A stretch of 23,000 nucleotides of DNA from Desulfohalobiaceae bacterium (GCA_021737525.1 JAIPDU010000004.1:1-23000); one strand, 5' to 3'; positions 1-7,548 are shown, numbered from the stretch's first letter. Program-made: numbers and translations. The notes: generated by a model not told the origin, from the letters alone.

Positions 1-874
1 ACAGGACGAAGACGAGTTCCTCGACATAATCCTCCAGAACCTGGAAAAGGGCCTGTTGCTGCGGATTGAAGTTGGCCACCAGGCACCCCATGGCCATGGT
101 GGCCAGGAGCTCGTCACAGTGAAGCATGTGGGCCAGACTGAAACAGAGGGACATGCTGCCCAAGGCGAAAACAACCACCGTGCCCTTGCTAAGGAGGGGA
201 ATTGACGCGGTCGTTCTGTTGAAGATCCATCCCGTGACACACCCGATGGCGATCCCCCCGGCGATCTCCCCCAGGGGCAGGAGAAAGGTGGAGACGATAC
301 CCAGTCCCTGCTGAGCCACCAAGAGCTCCGCTATGGAGACACCCACGCTGAAGATGATAATCCCCAGGGCGTCGTCCATGGCGGCCACTCCCAGGATGGA
401 GGAGGAAACGTCACCGGCTGCCCGATACTCGTGGATCACCGCCAGGGTGGTGGCCGGATCCGTGGGTGAGGCGAAAGTGGCCAGTAGCAGGCTCATGGGC
501 AGGGCATGGGCCACCCAGGCCGCAGGCAGATAGGCCGGAAAGAGCAGGGAGAGCCCGAAGAAGCCCGCCATGACCAGGGCCACGGCAAGCCCTGCCTCGA
601 AGAAGGCCATGCTCACCACGGCCCGTCCCAGACGCCTCATTTTGGAGGCGAGGAGCGTTCCGCCCACGGAGAAGGTGATGAAGGCAAGGGCGATGTTGGT
701 GAAGAAATCGGCCTGTTGGTGAAAGTCCGGAGGCACTAGGGGCAGGATGTTGAGCTTGAGGAAAATCCCCGCCAGGATGTAGCCGCTCACCTTGGGGAGA
801 AGGAGCCTTTCTGCAGCCTCGCCGAAGAGAAAGCCCACCAGGAGAAGCAGAGCTATATTCAGGGTGGATTCCAT
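1..874 (-). CDS. Cation:proton antiporter, CPA2 type (partial, 3' end outside window)
   Basis: The first 291 codons of an integral membrane antiporter read leftward from an ATG at 874 and leave the window still open. The translation begins MESTLNIALLLLVGFLFGEA and is a run of hydrophobic helices. It holds two family hallmarks: an ASPTDPATTLAVI stretch (around residue 135) and AAMDDALGIIIFS (around residue 163). The double aspartate is the ion-binding DD pair typical of electrogenic CPA2 Na+(K+)/H+ exchangers (Na_H_Exchanger family). A nearby ATG at 878 opens a different frame without these motifs and is a shadow. The ribosome site is weak. The gene is convergent with nothing and follows the terminator of the uspA-like gene, so it is probably a separate unit. 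The ion specificity and any C-terminal regulatory domain cannot be seen. Confidence 0.88.
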   Translation of the reverse strand, partial: MESTLNIALLLLVGFLFGEAAERLLLPKVSGYILAGIFLKLNILPLVPPDFHQQADFFTNIALAFITFSVGGTLLASKMRRLGRAVVSMAFFEAGLAVALVMAGFFGLSLLFPAYLPAAWVAHALPMSLLLATFASPTDPATTLAVIHEYRAAGDVSSSILGVAAMDDALGIIIFSVGVSIAELLVAQQGLGIVSTFLLPLGEIAGGIAIGCVTGWIFNRTTASIPLLSKGTVVVFALGSMSLCFSLAHMLHCDELLATMAMGCLVANFNPQQQALFQVLEDYVEELVFVL

Positions 875-1052
875 ACATCGTCCCGTTTGTTACCTCGGGC
901 CGCCATTCGGTACGCCAGCCAGCCCGAGCGCAGCCATCGCTGTTGAAGCAAGGCCTTGCCTCTGATCTCCGGGCACCGCTCCCCTAGCACATGTCCCGGG
1001 CTTTGCCTAGTATCCGCCCGAACCGGGGAGGCCTTCGCTGAGCTCAGCCTTC

Positions 1053-1099
1053 AAAAAAATCGCGCCGTCCCCTGCTTGAGACAAGCTGGAGACGGCGCG
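1053..1099 (-). terminator. Rho-independent terminator after the liv/CoA-ligase/usp gene set
   Basis: A perfect 9-bp GC-rich stem (CGCGCCGTC at 1061-1069 with GACGGCGCG at 1091-1099) encloses a second 5-bp stem (1074-1078 with 1082-1086). On the minus strand it is followed directly by seven T residues (plus-strand A-run at 1053-1059). It lies about 50 bases after the stop of the universal stress gene and is placed to end the long leftward transcript. The remaining bases between it and the antiporter start (875-1052) show nothing else I can identify, although a promoter for the antiporter should lie there. Confidence 0.88.
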
Positions 1100-1151
1100 C
1101 ATCACCCCGGAAGGCATTCCGCCCAATAGCCGAAAAACCTCTAGGGCCCCA

Positions 1152-1598
1152 TCACATAAAGGACCTGCTGCCCAGATAGATGTCCGCCTTGCTCTCTTCG
1201 GACTTGACCGTCACCACGGGGCAGGGCGCCTGGAGGATGACGTACTGGGCCAGGGAGCCCATAACGAACTTGCCCACCCTGGACTTCTTCTCCACGCCAA
1301 TGACGATCTCGTCGATTTCGTTCTCCTCGGCGAAATCCACCAGGTCCTCTCCCCGCGACTTGTACTGGATCAAGAGGTGGGTCCGGCAGGTGATGCCCTC
1401 CCGGCTCAGCCTGTGCTCCACATCCCAGAGGCCGTTCTCCGCCTCTTCCACATTGGGGATGTCCTTCTCCGATCGCGTACGTTCCGCGGAGGTCACCACA
1501 TGCAGTGAAGCGCCGAAGGCAACGGCGTGCTGCTTGGCCAGATTCAAGGCGTTTTCCGAAGCCTTGCTGCGGCTGTTATAGGCCACCATGATCTTCAT
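1152..1598 (-). CDS. Universal stress protein, UspA family
   Basis: A single 148-residue Usp domain. It starts MKIMVAYNSRSKASENAL, the usual first strand with the phosphate-side residues. It ends with the nucleotide-site strand-loop IGVEKKSRVGKFVMGSLAQYV and the PCPVVTVK strand. In the family ATP motif G-2x-G-9x-G(S/T), the first Gly and the final GS are present, but the second Gly is Lys here. ATP binding is therefore likely but not certain. AGGAG sits 7 bases before the ATG. The gene begins 18 bases after the stop of the acyl-CoA-synthetase-like gene and is followed by a strong terminator, so it is the last gene of that transcript. Usp proteins are cytoplasmic stress or starvation factors; the specific role here is unknown. 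Confidence 0.92.
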   Translation of the reverse strand: MKIMVAYNSRSKASENALNLAKQHAVAFGASLHVVTSAERTRSEKDIPNVEEAENGLWDVEHRLSREGITCRTHLLIQYKSRGEDLVDFAEENEIDEIVIGVEKKSRVGKFVMGSLAQYVILQAPCPVVTVKSEESKADIYLGSRSFM

Positions 1599-1616
1599 GC
1601 CCTTCTCCTTTGGGCT

Positions 1617-3146
1617 TCATTCCCTTGCGCTCTCCGCGCCGTGCAGCCTTTTGACCTCCTCCCGATCCACGGAGCCGTCCTCCTTCCTGGGTAGGGAGGC
1701 AACAAATTCCACGTAGCGCGGCTTCTTGTATCCCGCGATACGCTCCGCGACAAAGTCGCCCAGCTCCTTGGGCGAAACGTCCGCTCCCTCCTCGAGCACG
1801 CAGATTGCCTTGATCCCCTCTCCGAAACGGGGATCGGGCACGCCGATGACCACTGCCTCTTTGACCCTGGGGTGCTCCAGAAGGGTCTTCTCCACTTCCA
1901 CGGGAAAGACATTCTCCCCTCCGGACTTGATCAGCTCCTTTTCCGCCCTGCGCCCGGCGAAAAAGAGATAGCCCCGCTCGTCCAGGCGCCCCACATCTCC
2001 GGTGTGATGCCAGCCCTCCCGGAAGATGTTGTCGGTAATCTCGGGCTGATTCCAGTATTCCCGGAACACGAGGGGACCGCGGACCACGATCTCCCCCTTC
2101 TCACCAGTGGGGACCTCCCGGTCGTACTCGTCCACGATGGCGAGGTTGACCAGGGGAAACGGCCTTCCGGCGGATCCGGGATTGTCCCGGTTCGGGGCCA
2201 TTGTTATCAAGCCGGAAGTCTCGGTCTGGCCGTACATGGAGTAGAAAACGCTTCCGGTTTTCCGCTCCAAGGCGGCAATGGTCTCCTGCTGATCGATCCC
2301 CACCACATGGCGCAGGGAAAGCACCTCCGGTGACACTCCCTCCAGCTCCTCGAGCAGACTGCCCAGCATGGGGGGGAACGTGCCCAGCAGGCTCACCCCT
2401 TCCTCCCGGGTGAGCCGGGCCGCCTCGCCGGCCTCGAAGCCGGGCAGGATCACGTTCCTGCCCCCGGAGACAAGCGCGGCCAGGGCCAGATTGATCCCCA
2501 TGATGTGATACAGGGGGAGGAGATTCAGATAGGCGTCTCCAGAGTCCAGACCGAATTCGTTCGCCAGGAGCAGGGCATCGAGGAGGAGGTTCTGCTGGGT
2601 GAGCACCCCTCCGCGGGGTTTGCCCTGCACCGCCGCGGTATGAATGATCACATAGGGATCGTTCCAGTCCGCCTGGGGCTCGGAACAAGACCCGCCTGCC
2701 AGCAGCCCCTCGTAAGGTATCCCTTCCGCACCGACCTCGGAATCCAGGCCGAGAAGGGCCTTGATCGAGCTGTGCTTCTGGAGCAGGGATTTGGCGACAT
2801 CCGCGTGATCCGCGTCAGCGGCGATGGCCGTCGGCGTGGTGTCCTCCAGGATGAAGTCCATCTCCTCCGGAGACAGCCTCCGGTTGATAAGGACGAGGAT
2901 CAGGCCGATCCGGGCGGCAGCTCCGAAGAGAGTGAAAAAACGATAGGTATTTTGGCCAAGAACCGCCAAACGATCGCCGGGTTGGAAACCTTTGTCCCGA
3001 AGCCCGAGGCTCAGGGACTCGGTCTCCCGGAAGAGCTCCGCGTGGCTGAGCCCGCCGCCTACCCAGCTCAGGGCTTCGGCCTGGCCAAAGTGCCCGGCAT
3101 TGCGTCGCAGCTGATCGAATAAGGTGTAACTCTGCAAAGAAGGCAT
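1617..3146 (-). CDS. Acyl-CoA synthetase-like AMP-binding protein with altered catalytic motifs
   Basis: A 509-residue member of the adenylate-forming (ANL) superfamily. ATG at 3146 is chosen because AGGAG lies 7 bases upstream; a TTG two codons earlier would sit 1 base from that site. Core motifs are clear: YGQTE at 305-309, TGDVG with a following ERGYLFFAGR, and a GGENVFPVEVE hinge region. Two key motifs are not normal. The phosphate loop (usually TSGTTGxPKG) reads TAAVQGKPRGG at 170-180. The C-terminal lysine that catalyses adenylation (usual LPRxxxGK) is Ser492 in LPRKEDGSVDREE. The family activates carboxylic acids to acyl-AMP and then acyl-CoA. This copy may be impaired in adenylation or may act differently. 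It lies between the lipoprotein and usp genes in the liv cluster. Confidence 0.87.
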   Translation of the reverse strand: MPSLQSYTLFDQLRRNAGHFGQAEALSWVGGGLSHAELFRETESLSLGLRDKGFQPGDRLAVLGQNTYRFFTLFGAAARIGLILVLINRRLSPEEMDFILEDTTPTAIAADADHADVAKSLLQKHSSIKALLGLDSEVGAEGIPYEGLLAGGSCSEPQADWNDPYVIIHTAAVQGKPRGGVLTQQNLLLDALLLANEFGLDSGDAYLNLLPLYHIMGINLALAALVSGGRNVILPGFEAGEAARLTREEGVSLLGTFPPMLGSLLEELEGVSPEVLSLRHVVGIDQQETIAALERKTGSVFYSMYGQTETSGLITMAPNRDNPGSAGRPFPLVNLAIVDEYDREVPTGEKGEIVVRGPLVFREYWNQPEITDNIFREGWHHTGDVGRLDERGYLFFAGRRAEKELIKSGGENVFPVEVEKTLLEHPRVKEAVVIGVPDPRFGEGIKAICVLEEGADVSPKELGDFVAERIAGYKKPRYVEFVASLPRKEDGSVDREEVKRLHGAESARE

Positions 3147-3166
3147 GACCAAGCTCCTGGCAGCAT

Positions 3167-3219
3167 GGTTTGATTCCTGTCCGCCCCGCCGCGCGGGCAG
3201 GGCGGACAGGAATCAGACC
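3167..3219. repeat. Long perfect inverted repeat between lipoprotein and CoA-ligase-like genes
   Basis: The arms 3171-3186 and 3200-3215 are perfectly complementary over 16 bp (arm TGATTCCTGTCCGCCC). A G-T pair plus three further pairs extend the stem to 20 bp (3167-3186 with 3200-3219) around a 13-base GC-rich loop. On the leftward transcript the hairpin lies just after the lipoprotein stop and just before the ribosome site of the next gene. No T-run follows, so a simple intrinsic terminator is unlikely. It may be a processing or mRNA-stability stem, or a small palindromic repeat. Confidence 0.8.
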
Positions 3220-3241
3220 GCATTTTCCGGAAACGGGGCTA

Positions 3242-3844
3242 TCAATCCCGGGGATAGGTGCCCTCGAAGGTCACCACTTTCGAAACCCCGTCCGCCTGGA
3301 AAGAGGCCCTGCCCCGCTTGACCTGGACAGGGACCTGGGATTTTGGGATCTTGCTCCACCACCGCTGCAAGGCCTCGGGCGCACTCCAGCCCTTCTCCTT
3401 CAATTTGAAGCCGCTGGCCACCTTGAGGCTCAGGATCGCCGAACGAACGGTGATCATGGTGGTGCTGCGGATATGGTCCGAGCCCTTGGCCGGGATCCAG
3501 TAATCGTCCTGGTTGTTCACTGTCTTCAAGGTGAACCCCTCAAAGGAAATGCTGTAGTTCAGATTGGAGATCTTGACCGGATAGGGGTTGGGATTGTCCA
3601 CGCGGAAGAGGAAGCTCATGGGTAACGGTGCGCCGTGGTTCCCGGCCTGGCCCATGGTCGGCTCGATGCTTTTGGCGTAGTACCAGTACCCGTCGTATTG
3701 CGGCACCTGGAAGGAGGCGAGACTGACCTCCGGCTTTTGAAAGTTCGAGGCCGAGGGCTTCGTCTTCTTCATTCCCGCACAGGCGGACAGGATCAGAACC
3801 GCTGCGAGCAGCGGAATCAATGGAGCAATCGCTCGATATCGCAT
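3242..3844 (-). CDS. Lipoprotein with LEA/WHy-like domain
   Basis: A 200-residue secreted lipoprotein. ATG at 3844 is chosen over an upstream in-frame start because GGGAGG lies 6 bases before it and because the N-terminus is then a clean lipoprotein signal: MRYR, a hydrophobic stretch, then lipobox LSAC with Cys22 as the lipidation site. The middle contains FRVDNPNPYPVKISNLNYSI, the NPNPYPV pattern of LEA-2/WHy (water-stress and hypersensitive response) beta-sandwich domains, followed by a charged C-terminal region. Such bacterial proteins are anchored to a membrane on the periplasmic side; their role is poorly defined. It lies between livF and a CoA-ligase-like gene, separated from livF by a hairpin, so a link to the uptake system is only positional. 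Confidence 0.8.
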   Translation of the reverse strand: MRYRAIAPLIPLLAAVLILSACAGMKKTKPSASNFQKPEVSLASFQVPQYDGYWYYAKSIEPTMGQAGNHGAPLPMSFLFRVDNPNPYPVKISNLNYSISFEGFTLKTVNNQDDYWIPAKGSDHIRSTTMITVRSAILSLKVASGFKLKEKGWSAPEALQRWWSKIPKSQVPVQVKRGRASFQADGVSKVVTFEGTYPRD

Positions 3845-3923
3845 AGGGATCCTCCCTTGGATAGGGGCAATTTCCGGATGGAAATCGCCCCGCATTTCTT
3901 TTTCCCAAAAAGCACACCTTGTT

Positions 3924-3954
3924 CCCGTCCGGAAAAACCAGCTTTCCGGATGGG
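3924..3954 (-). terminator. Stem-loop after livF, possible terminator
   Basis: A 12-bp stem with one G-T pair (CCCGTCCGGAAA at 3924-3935 with 3943-3954) and a 7-base loop lies right after the livF stop codon. On the minus strand a five-T run appears only about 12 bases after the stem. It could therefore be a weak or partial terminator that lowers expression of the genes beyond livF. Confidence 0.5.
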
Positions 3955-3956
3955 AT

Positions 3957-4763
3957 CTAAGTGAGCCATCGCTTCTTGCGTTTATAGTGCTTGATGTTGC
4001 GGAAGCTTTTCCCGCCCTTGTCGCTCAGGCCGAGGTAGAAGTCCTTGATATCCTCGTTCTCCCACAGCTTGTCCGAATAATCGTCCATGACGATACGTCC
4101 GTTCTCCAGGATATAGGCATAGGAGGACACGGTCAGAGCCAGTTTGGCGTTTTGCTCCACAAGGAGGATGGTTATCTTCTCCTCTTCGTTCAGCTTATGG
4201 ATAATGCTGAATATCTCCTGAATGAGCATCGGAGCCAGACCCATGGAGGGCTCGTCCAGCAAGAGCAGCTTGGGCTCGGTCATCAGGGCCCGGCCCACCA
4301 CGAGCATCTGCTGCTCCCCGCCGCTGATGAATCCGGCTGTTTCCCCGCGCTTGTCGTAGAGTCTGGGAAAATAGTGGTACACCAGGTCCAGCCCGTCCTT
4401 GACCGAGCCGCTTTTACGCAGGTGCGCCCCGACCTTGAGGTTGTCCTCCACGCTCAGATGCTCGAAGACCTTGCGGCCCTCGATGACCTGGATAATGCCC
4501 TGCTTGGCGATATCCGCGGCATGGGAGTTGTGGATCCGCCGGCCTTCGTACTCGATTGAGCCGTCCGTGACCTTGCCGTCTTCCGTGGCCAAAAGCCCGG
4601 ACACCGCTTTCAGGGTGGTGCTCTTGCCCGCGCCGTTGGCTCCCAGCAGGGCCACGACCCTGCCCCGCTGCACGGATACGGAAACCCCTTTCAGGGCCAG
4701 GATCACCTCGTGGTAGCGCACCTCGATGTTCTGTATATTCAGGATGGATCCGTTCTGGTCCAA
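3957..4763 (-). CDS. livF: Branched-chain-type ABC transporter ATP-binding protein LivF
   Basis: A 268-residue ATPase with Walker A GANGAGKST (41-49), signature SGGEQ (147-151), Walker B LLLLDEP (166-172) and the LVEQNAKLAL switch region of LivF proteins. LivF and LivG form the cytoplasmic ATPase pair of the HAAT (LIV) uptake family. The start is TTG at 4763: no nearby ATG is in frame, and AAGGAGGAG lies immediately upstream with good spacing. It ends with a lysine/arginine-rich tail (HYKRKKRW), a little longer than the usual ~235-residue LivF. It follows the binding-protein gene by 41 bases and is followed by a stem-loop. Confidence 0.95.
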   Translation of the reverse strand: MDQNGSILNIQNIEVRYHEVILALKGVSVSVQRGRVVALLGANGAGKSTTLKAVSGLLATEDGKVTDGSIEYEGRRIHNSHAADIAKQGIIQVIEGRKVFEHLSVEDNLKVGAHLRKSGSVKDGLDLVYHYFPRLYDKRGETAGFISGGEQQMLVVGRALMTEPKLLLLDEPSMGLAPMLIQEIFSIIHKLNEEEKITILLVEQNAKLALTVSSYAYILENGRIVMDDYSDKLWENEDIKDFYLGLSDKGGKSFRNIKHYKRKKRWLT

Positions 4764-4804
4764 CGCGCTCCTCCTTATGGTTTCTCTCCTGGCTTTTCAG
4801 GCGG

Positions 4805-6046
4805 CTAGTAGCCCAGCCACTCGTCTGCCCACTTCTTGGGCCAGCGCTTCTTCAGGTCCACCACCTCGACTGTGTCGAAGCTGCCGTCCTTCCACTCCTG
4901 GACCCGGACCTTGCCCGTGGGCCGGTGATCCTCGGAGGAAAAGGACACAGGCGCGGCACCCAGGCCGATCTCGTATCCATCCATGCTCTCGAAGCCTTCC
5001 TTGAGGATGGTCTCCCCGGTGATCTCTCCGGCCTCGTCAGCCCGCTTCAGGGCCTCCCAGAGGATCAGGGCGTTGGCCCAGGCCTGGACCGTGGGCTTGA
5101 ACCGTTCCTCCAGAGGTGTGCCGGGGTGATACTCCTTGGCCGCATTCTCCAGCATGTCCATGTTTTTGAAGTCCTGGCCGAATTCCGCGCAGGGAGCGGC
5201 GCCCATGACCCCTTCCGCGGCCTTGCCTGCCAGCCGGTGGAGGTTGTCGTTGAAAGCCCAGATGTTCAGGATCCAGGTCGCGTCCAGGTCCAGGGCCTTG
5301 GCGTCCTTGACAGTCGCTGCCGCGGACATGGAGGTGTTCCCGTGCCAGACCACGTCCGGATCGAACTTCTTCATGGCCATGATCTGGCTCTTGGTATCCA
5401 GGGCAGTCAGGGAAACGTCCTGGTCCGGGCCGATCTTGAATCCCAGGATCCTGGCCTGATCCTTGAGGGCCTCGATGGGGGCGGAGCAATAGGGGGAGGC
5501 GAACATGTAGAAGCAGCCCAGCCGGGGTTTTCGCTCCCCGTAGTCCGGATGCTTTGGCCATTTCTTGTCGTACCAGGCAGTCAGGGCCGCCCTGGCCGCA
5601 GTGGAGTAGTCCGCCATGGCGAAGACGTTGTAGCGCGAATCCTTGGGATCCGTCAGATGGGCCGAGTAGGAAGCGGAGATGTAGGGAATCTGGTCCTCCA
5701 TCACCGTGGTGGACAGGGCCTCGGTGTCAGCCGTGCCCCAGCCCATGACCGCGACCACGCCCATGCGCTTGAGCATGCTGTACTTGGTCTGGGCCTCGGG
5801 AACGCGGTAGCCGTAGTCAAACCAGGTATAGTCGATCGTCTTCCCGTTGACCCCGCCGTGGTCGTTGATCCAGTTGATGGCGTCCACCATGCCCGTGGCA
5901 TAGTCCTTGCCCACATCCGAGGTGGCCCCGGAGGTGTCCATGATGCCGCCGATCTTGATCTCCTCCGCCTGCACCGTGGATGCGGCAAGACACAGGGCCA
6001 GGCCCGCGAAAAAAGTCGTCAAAACGGATAGCCATTTGGTGCGCAT
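4805..6046 (-). CDS. Periplasmic substrate-binding protein of LIV-type ABC transporter
   Basis: A 413-residue type I periplasmic binding protein of the Peripla_BP_6 / LivJ-LivK kind. The signal peptide is clear (MRTKWLSV, hydrophobic core, cleavage after STVQA, about residue 27). The mature protein opens with EEIKIGGIMDTSGATSDVGKDYATG, the usual first strand and ligand loop, followed by AINWINDHGGVNGK. A GGGAGGGGGG run precedes the ATG. It captures the substrate for LivHM/LivFG. Substrates in this family range from branched-chain amino acids to urea, amides and aromatic or short acyl acids. The two CoA ligases in the cluster favour a carboxylic acid, but the pocket cannot be read from sequence. 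The gene is split from livM by a dispersed repeat, so it may have its own promoter in 6047-6196. Confidence 0.93.
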   Translation of the reverse strand: MRTKWLSVLTTFFAGLALCLAASTVQAEEIKIGGIMDTSGATSDVGKDYATGMVDAINWINDHGGVNGKTIDYTWFDYGYRVPEAQTKYSMLKRMGVVAVMGWGTADTEALSTTVMEDQIPYISASYSAHLTDPKDSRYNVFAMADYSTAARAALTAWYDKKWPKHPDYGERKPRLGCFYMFASPYCSAPIEALKDQARILGFKIGPDQDVSLTALDTKSQIMAMKKFDPDVVWHGNTSMSAAATVKDAKALDLDATWILNIWAFNDNLHRLAGKAAEGVMGAAPCAEFGQDFKNMDMLENAAKEYHPGTPLEERFKPTVQAWANALILWEALKRADEAGEITGETILKEGFESMDGYEIGLGAAPVSFSSEDHRPTGKVRVQEWKDGSFDTVEVVDLKKRWPKKWADEWLGY

Positions 6047-6196
6047 AACCCCCCTCCCTTGTTACACATTGCTGTTGTCGTTTCCTCTCCTTGGAAAAAG
6101 TGATCTCTCGTCCGGTATCACCCCCTTTGGTCTTGGTCTTTCCTGACCAAGTCTTTACCCGGCTCCCCCGGGATAGAGCCTTCGCGCCTAGTATTG

Positions 6197-6450
6197 CCAT
6201 TATACATAACCCGAGAAGATGAAACCTTCGTGTATTCTCCTTTACGGTTTTTTCACCATAGAGAACACAGAGACCACAGAGAACTTAGAGCTTGAAACGC
6301 TGGATGCCATCGGCGAGCCTTCGGACATTGAAATTGATCAGAAGTTCCGTTCTTCTGTGCTCTCTGTGTTCTCTGTGGTGAGTATCTGACATTAACTCGA
6401 AACGATTGCTTTTTCCTCTATTCTCTATTTGTGGGTAAAGTGCAGGCCTA
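6197..6450. mobile_element. Dispersed MITE-like repeat, copy 1 (left end decayed)
   Basis: These 254 bases match 21383-21672 with about 12 substitutions and a single 36-base gap (about 95% by hand alignment). The right terminus at 6430-6448 is TGTGGGTAAAGTGCAGGCC, matching the inverted-repeat end of the full copy, and is followed by TAG. The left terminus is degraded: only CTTTACCC at 6153-6160 recalls the expected end. The 8-base word GCCTAGTA occurs at 6186-6193 and again at 6446-6453, flanking the copy. Inside, CACCATAGAGAACACAGAG-type and reverse-complement CTCTGTG-type arms face each other around a short coding remnant. The element fills most of the gap between livM and the binding-protein gene, and its outer edge overlaps the livM stop codon. 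The rest of the gap (6047-6196) has a 7-bp inverted repeat (6132-6138 with 6145-6151) but no promoter I can call. Confidence 0.8.
6285..6341 (-). pseudogene. C-terminal remnant of a GxxExxY-family protein, in repeat copy 1
   Basis: Read leftward, 18 codons give LINFNVRRLADGIQRFKL followed by TAA. This closely resembles the typical C-terminus of GxxExxY proteins (PDDEXK-like, often written LINFNVxxLKDGIxR). No upstream part of that domain is present: the frame runs back through CACAGAG repeats (HHREHREH) to an ATG at 6392, giving only 35 codons. It is therefore best seen as a captured gene tail, not a working gene. The match rests on my memory of the family consensus. Confidence 0.6.
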
Positions 6451-7548
6451 GTAGGAGAAAGGCCAGAGATTGAAGTAGTTCTTGATCTGCCACCAGCGGT
6501 AGGCCAGACCGTGGGGCTCGAAATTGAGAAATGCGCAGATGATCAGCCCGAAGAAGGCGGTCTTGAGAAAGGTAAAGCTCATAAGCACGTTGGGCCAGTA
6601 GTCCGCCAGGGGAAGGACCCCCATCTGCAGGAATTCGCCCACCAGGACCCAGAAGGCCGCACCCAAGATGGCCCCGTGGATGGAGCCGATCCCTCCGATG
6701 AGGATCACCCCCACGAGCTTCAGGGAGAGGAACCAGGGAAAGTGCTCCGGGCTCATGGCGCTGGTGTTGCTGACCCAGAAGGCCCCGGCCACACCGGCCA
6801 TGGCCCCGGCCACGAAAAAGGCCAGGAGTTTGTGATAGAACACGTTGATCCCCATGGTGGATGCCGCGACGTCGTTGTCCCGGATGGCCATCCAGGCCCG
6901 GCCCCGCTTGGTCCGCAACAGGTTGGCGGTGACCATGACCATGAGGATGAGCAGCACCGCCATGAGCAGATAGGGCTTGACATCCCCGCTCATGGTCCAG
7001 GGGCCGATCTTGGCCGCATCGGAGGGGATCTTGATGGACTGGGCCCTGCCCCCGATCTTGCTCACATACTGGGTCAGGATGAGATCCACGGTGATGAACT
7101 GGGCGGCGATGGTGGTCAGGATGAAGTAGAACCCTTTGACCCGGATGGTGGGGAGGCCGAATATCACGCTCCAGATGCCGGCGAAGAGCCCGGCGACCAC
7201 GATGCTCAGGGGATAGGCCAACCCCAGGTCCACGAGGACCTCGGGCCAGGGGAAGTGCAGCACGAGCATGGTGGAGGTGTAGGCCCCCACGGCTATGAAG
7301 GCCCCATGACCCAGGGTGATCAGCTCCGTGTACCCGATGAGCAGCTGCACGCCCAGGGCGCCCATGGCGGTGTATCCGATAATGGTGCAGACCCCTACCC
7401 AGTACCCCGGGAGAAGCAAAGGCACGCCCAGGAGCACAATGCCCAACAGAAGCAGCATCTTGAGCTTGATCACCGGCGTCTGCCACCAGCCCTGATCCTT
7501 GGCGTAGCTTTGGTGGTAGTGCCCGCAAGGCAGCCAGACTCGGGACAT
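6448..7548 (-). CDS. livM: LIV-type ABC transporter permease LivM
   Basis: A 366-residue permease with about ten hydrophobic segments. It has the LivM-specific stretch IGYTELITLGHGAFIAVGAYTS and the cytoplasmic coupling motif GRAWMAIRDNDVAASTMGIN, followed by GAFWVSNTSAMSPEHF and GGIGSIHGAILGA. It pairs with LivH to form the membrane channel of the uptake system. GGGGAGG lies 5-6 bases before the ATG. It starts 56 bases after livH. The N-terminus (about 30 polar residues before the first helix) is somewhat longer than usual. Its TAG stop lies at the boundary of a dispersed repeat. Confidence 0.95.
   Translation of the reverse strand: MSRVWLPCGHYHQSYAKDQGWWQTPVIKLKMLLLLGIVLLGVPLLLPGYWVGVCTIIGYTAMGALGVQLLIGYTELITLGHGAFIAVGAYTSTMLVLHFPWPEVLVDLGLAYPLSIVVAGLFAGIWSVIFGLPTIRVKGFYFILTTIAAQFITVDLILTQYVSKIGGRAQSIKIPSDAAKIGPWTMSGDVKPYLLMAVLLILMVMVTANLLRTKRGRAWMAIRDNDVAASTMGINVFYHKLLAFFVAGAMAGVAGAFWVSNTSAMSPEHFPWFLSLKLVGVILIGGIGSIHGAILGAAFWVLVGEFLQMGVLPLADYWPNVLMSFTFLKTAFFGLIICAFLNFEPHGLAYRWWQIKNYFNLWPFSY

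Noticed and set aside
3147..3152. TTG start two codons upstream of the CoA-ligase-like gene (and similar TTG extensions at 18138 and 19659)
   Set aside because: At 3152 and 18138 the ribosome site would be one or two bases from the TTG but is ideally spaced for the downstream ATG; the 19659 TTG has no ribosome site.
3783..3797. Resemblance of GGCGGACAGGATCAG in the lipoprotein signal region to an arm of the 3167-3219 inverted repeat
   Set aside because: Only about 15 bases with a one-base gap, and the bases are explained by the lipobox coding sequence; probably chance.
4925..6031. Long plus-strand open frames opposite the binding protein, livM, livH, both CoA ligases, the octaheme cytochrome and the RND genes
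   Set aside because: They lie antisense to genes with clear families, have low-complexity Gly/Pro/Asp/His/Arg-rich translations and no ribosome sites; they are shadows caused by high GC.
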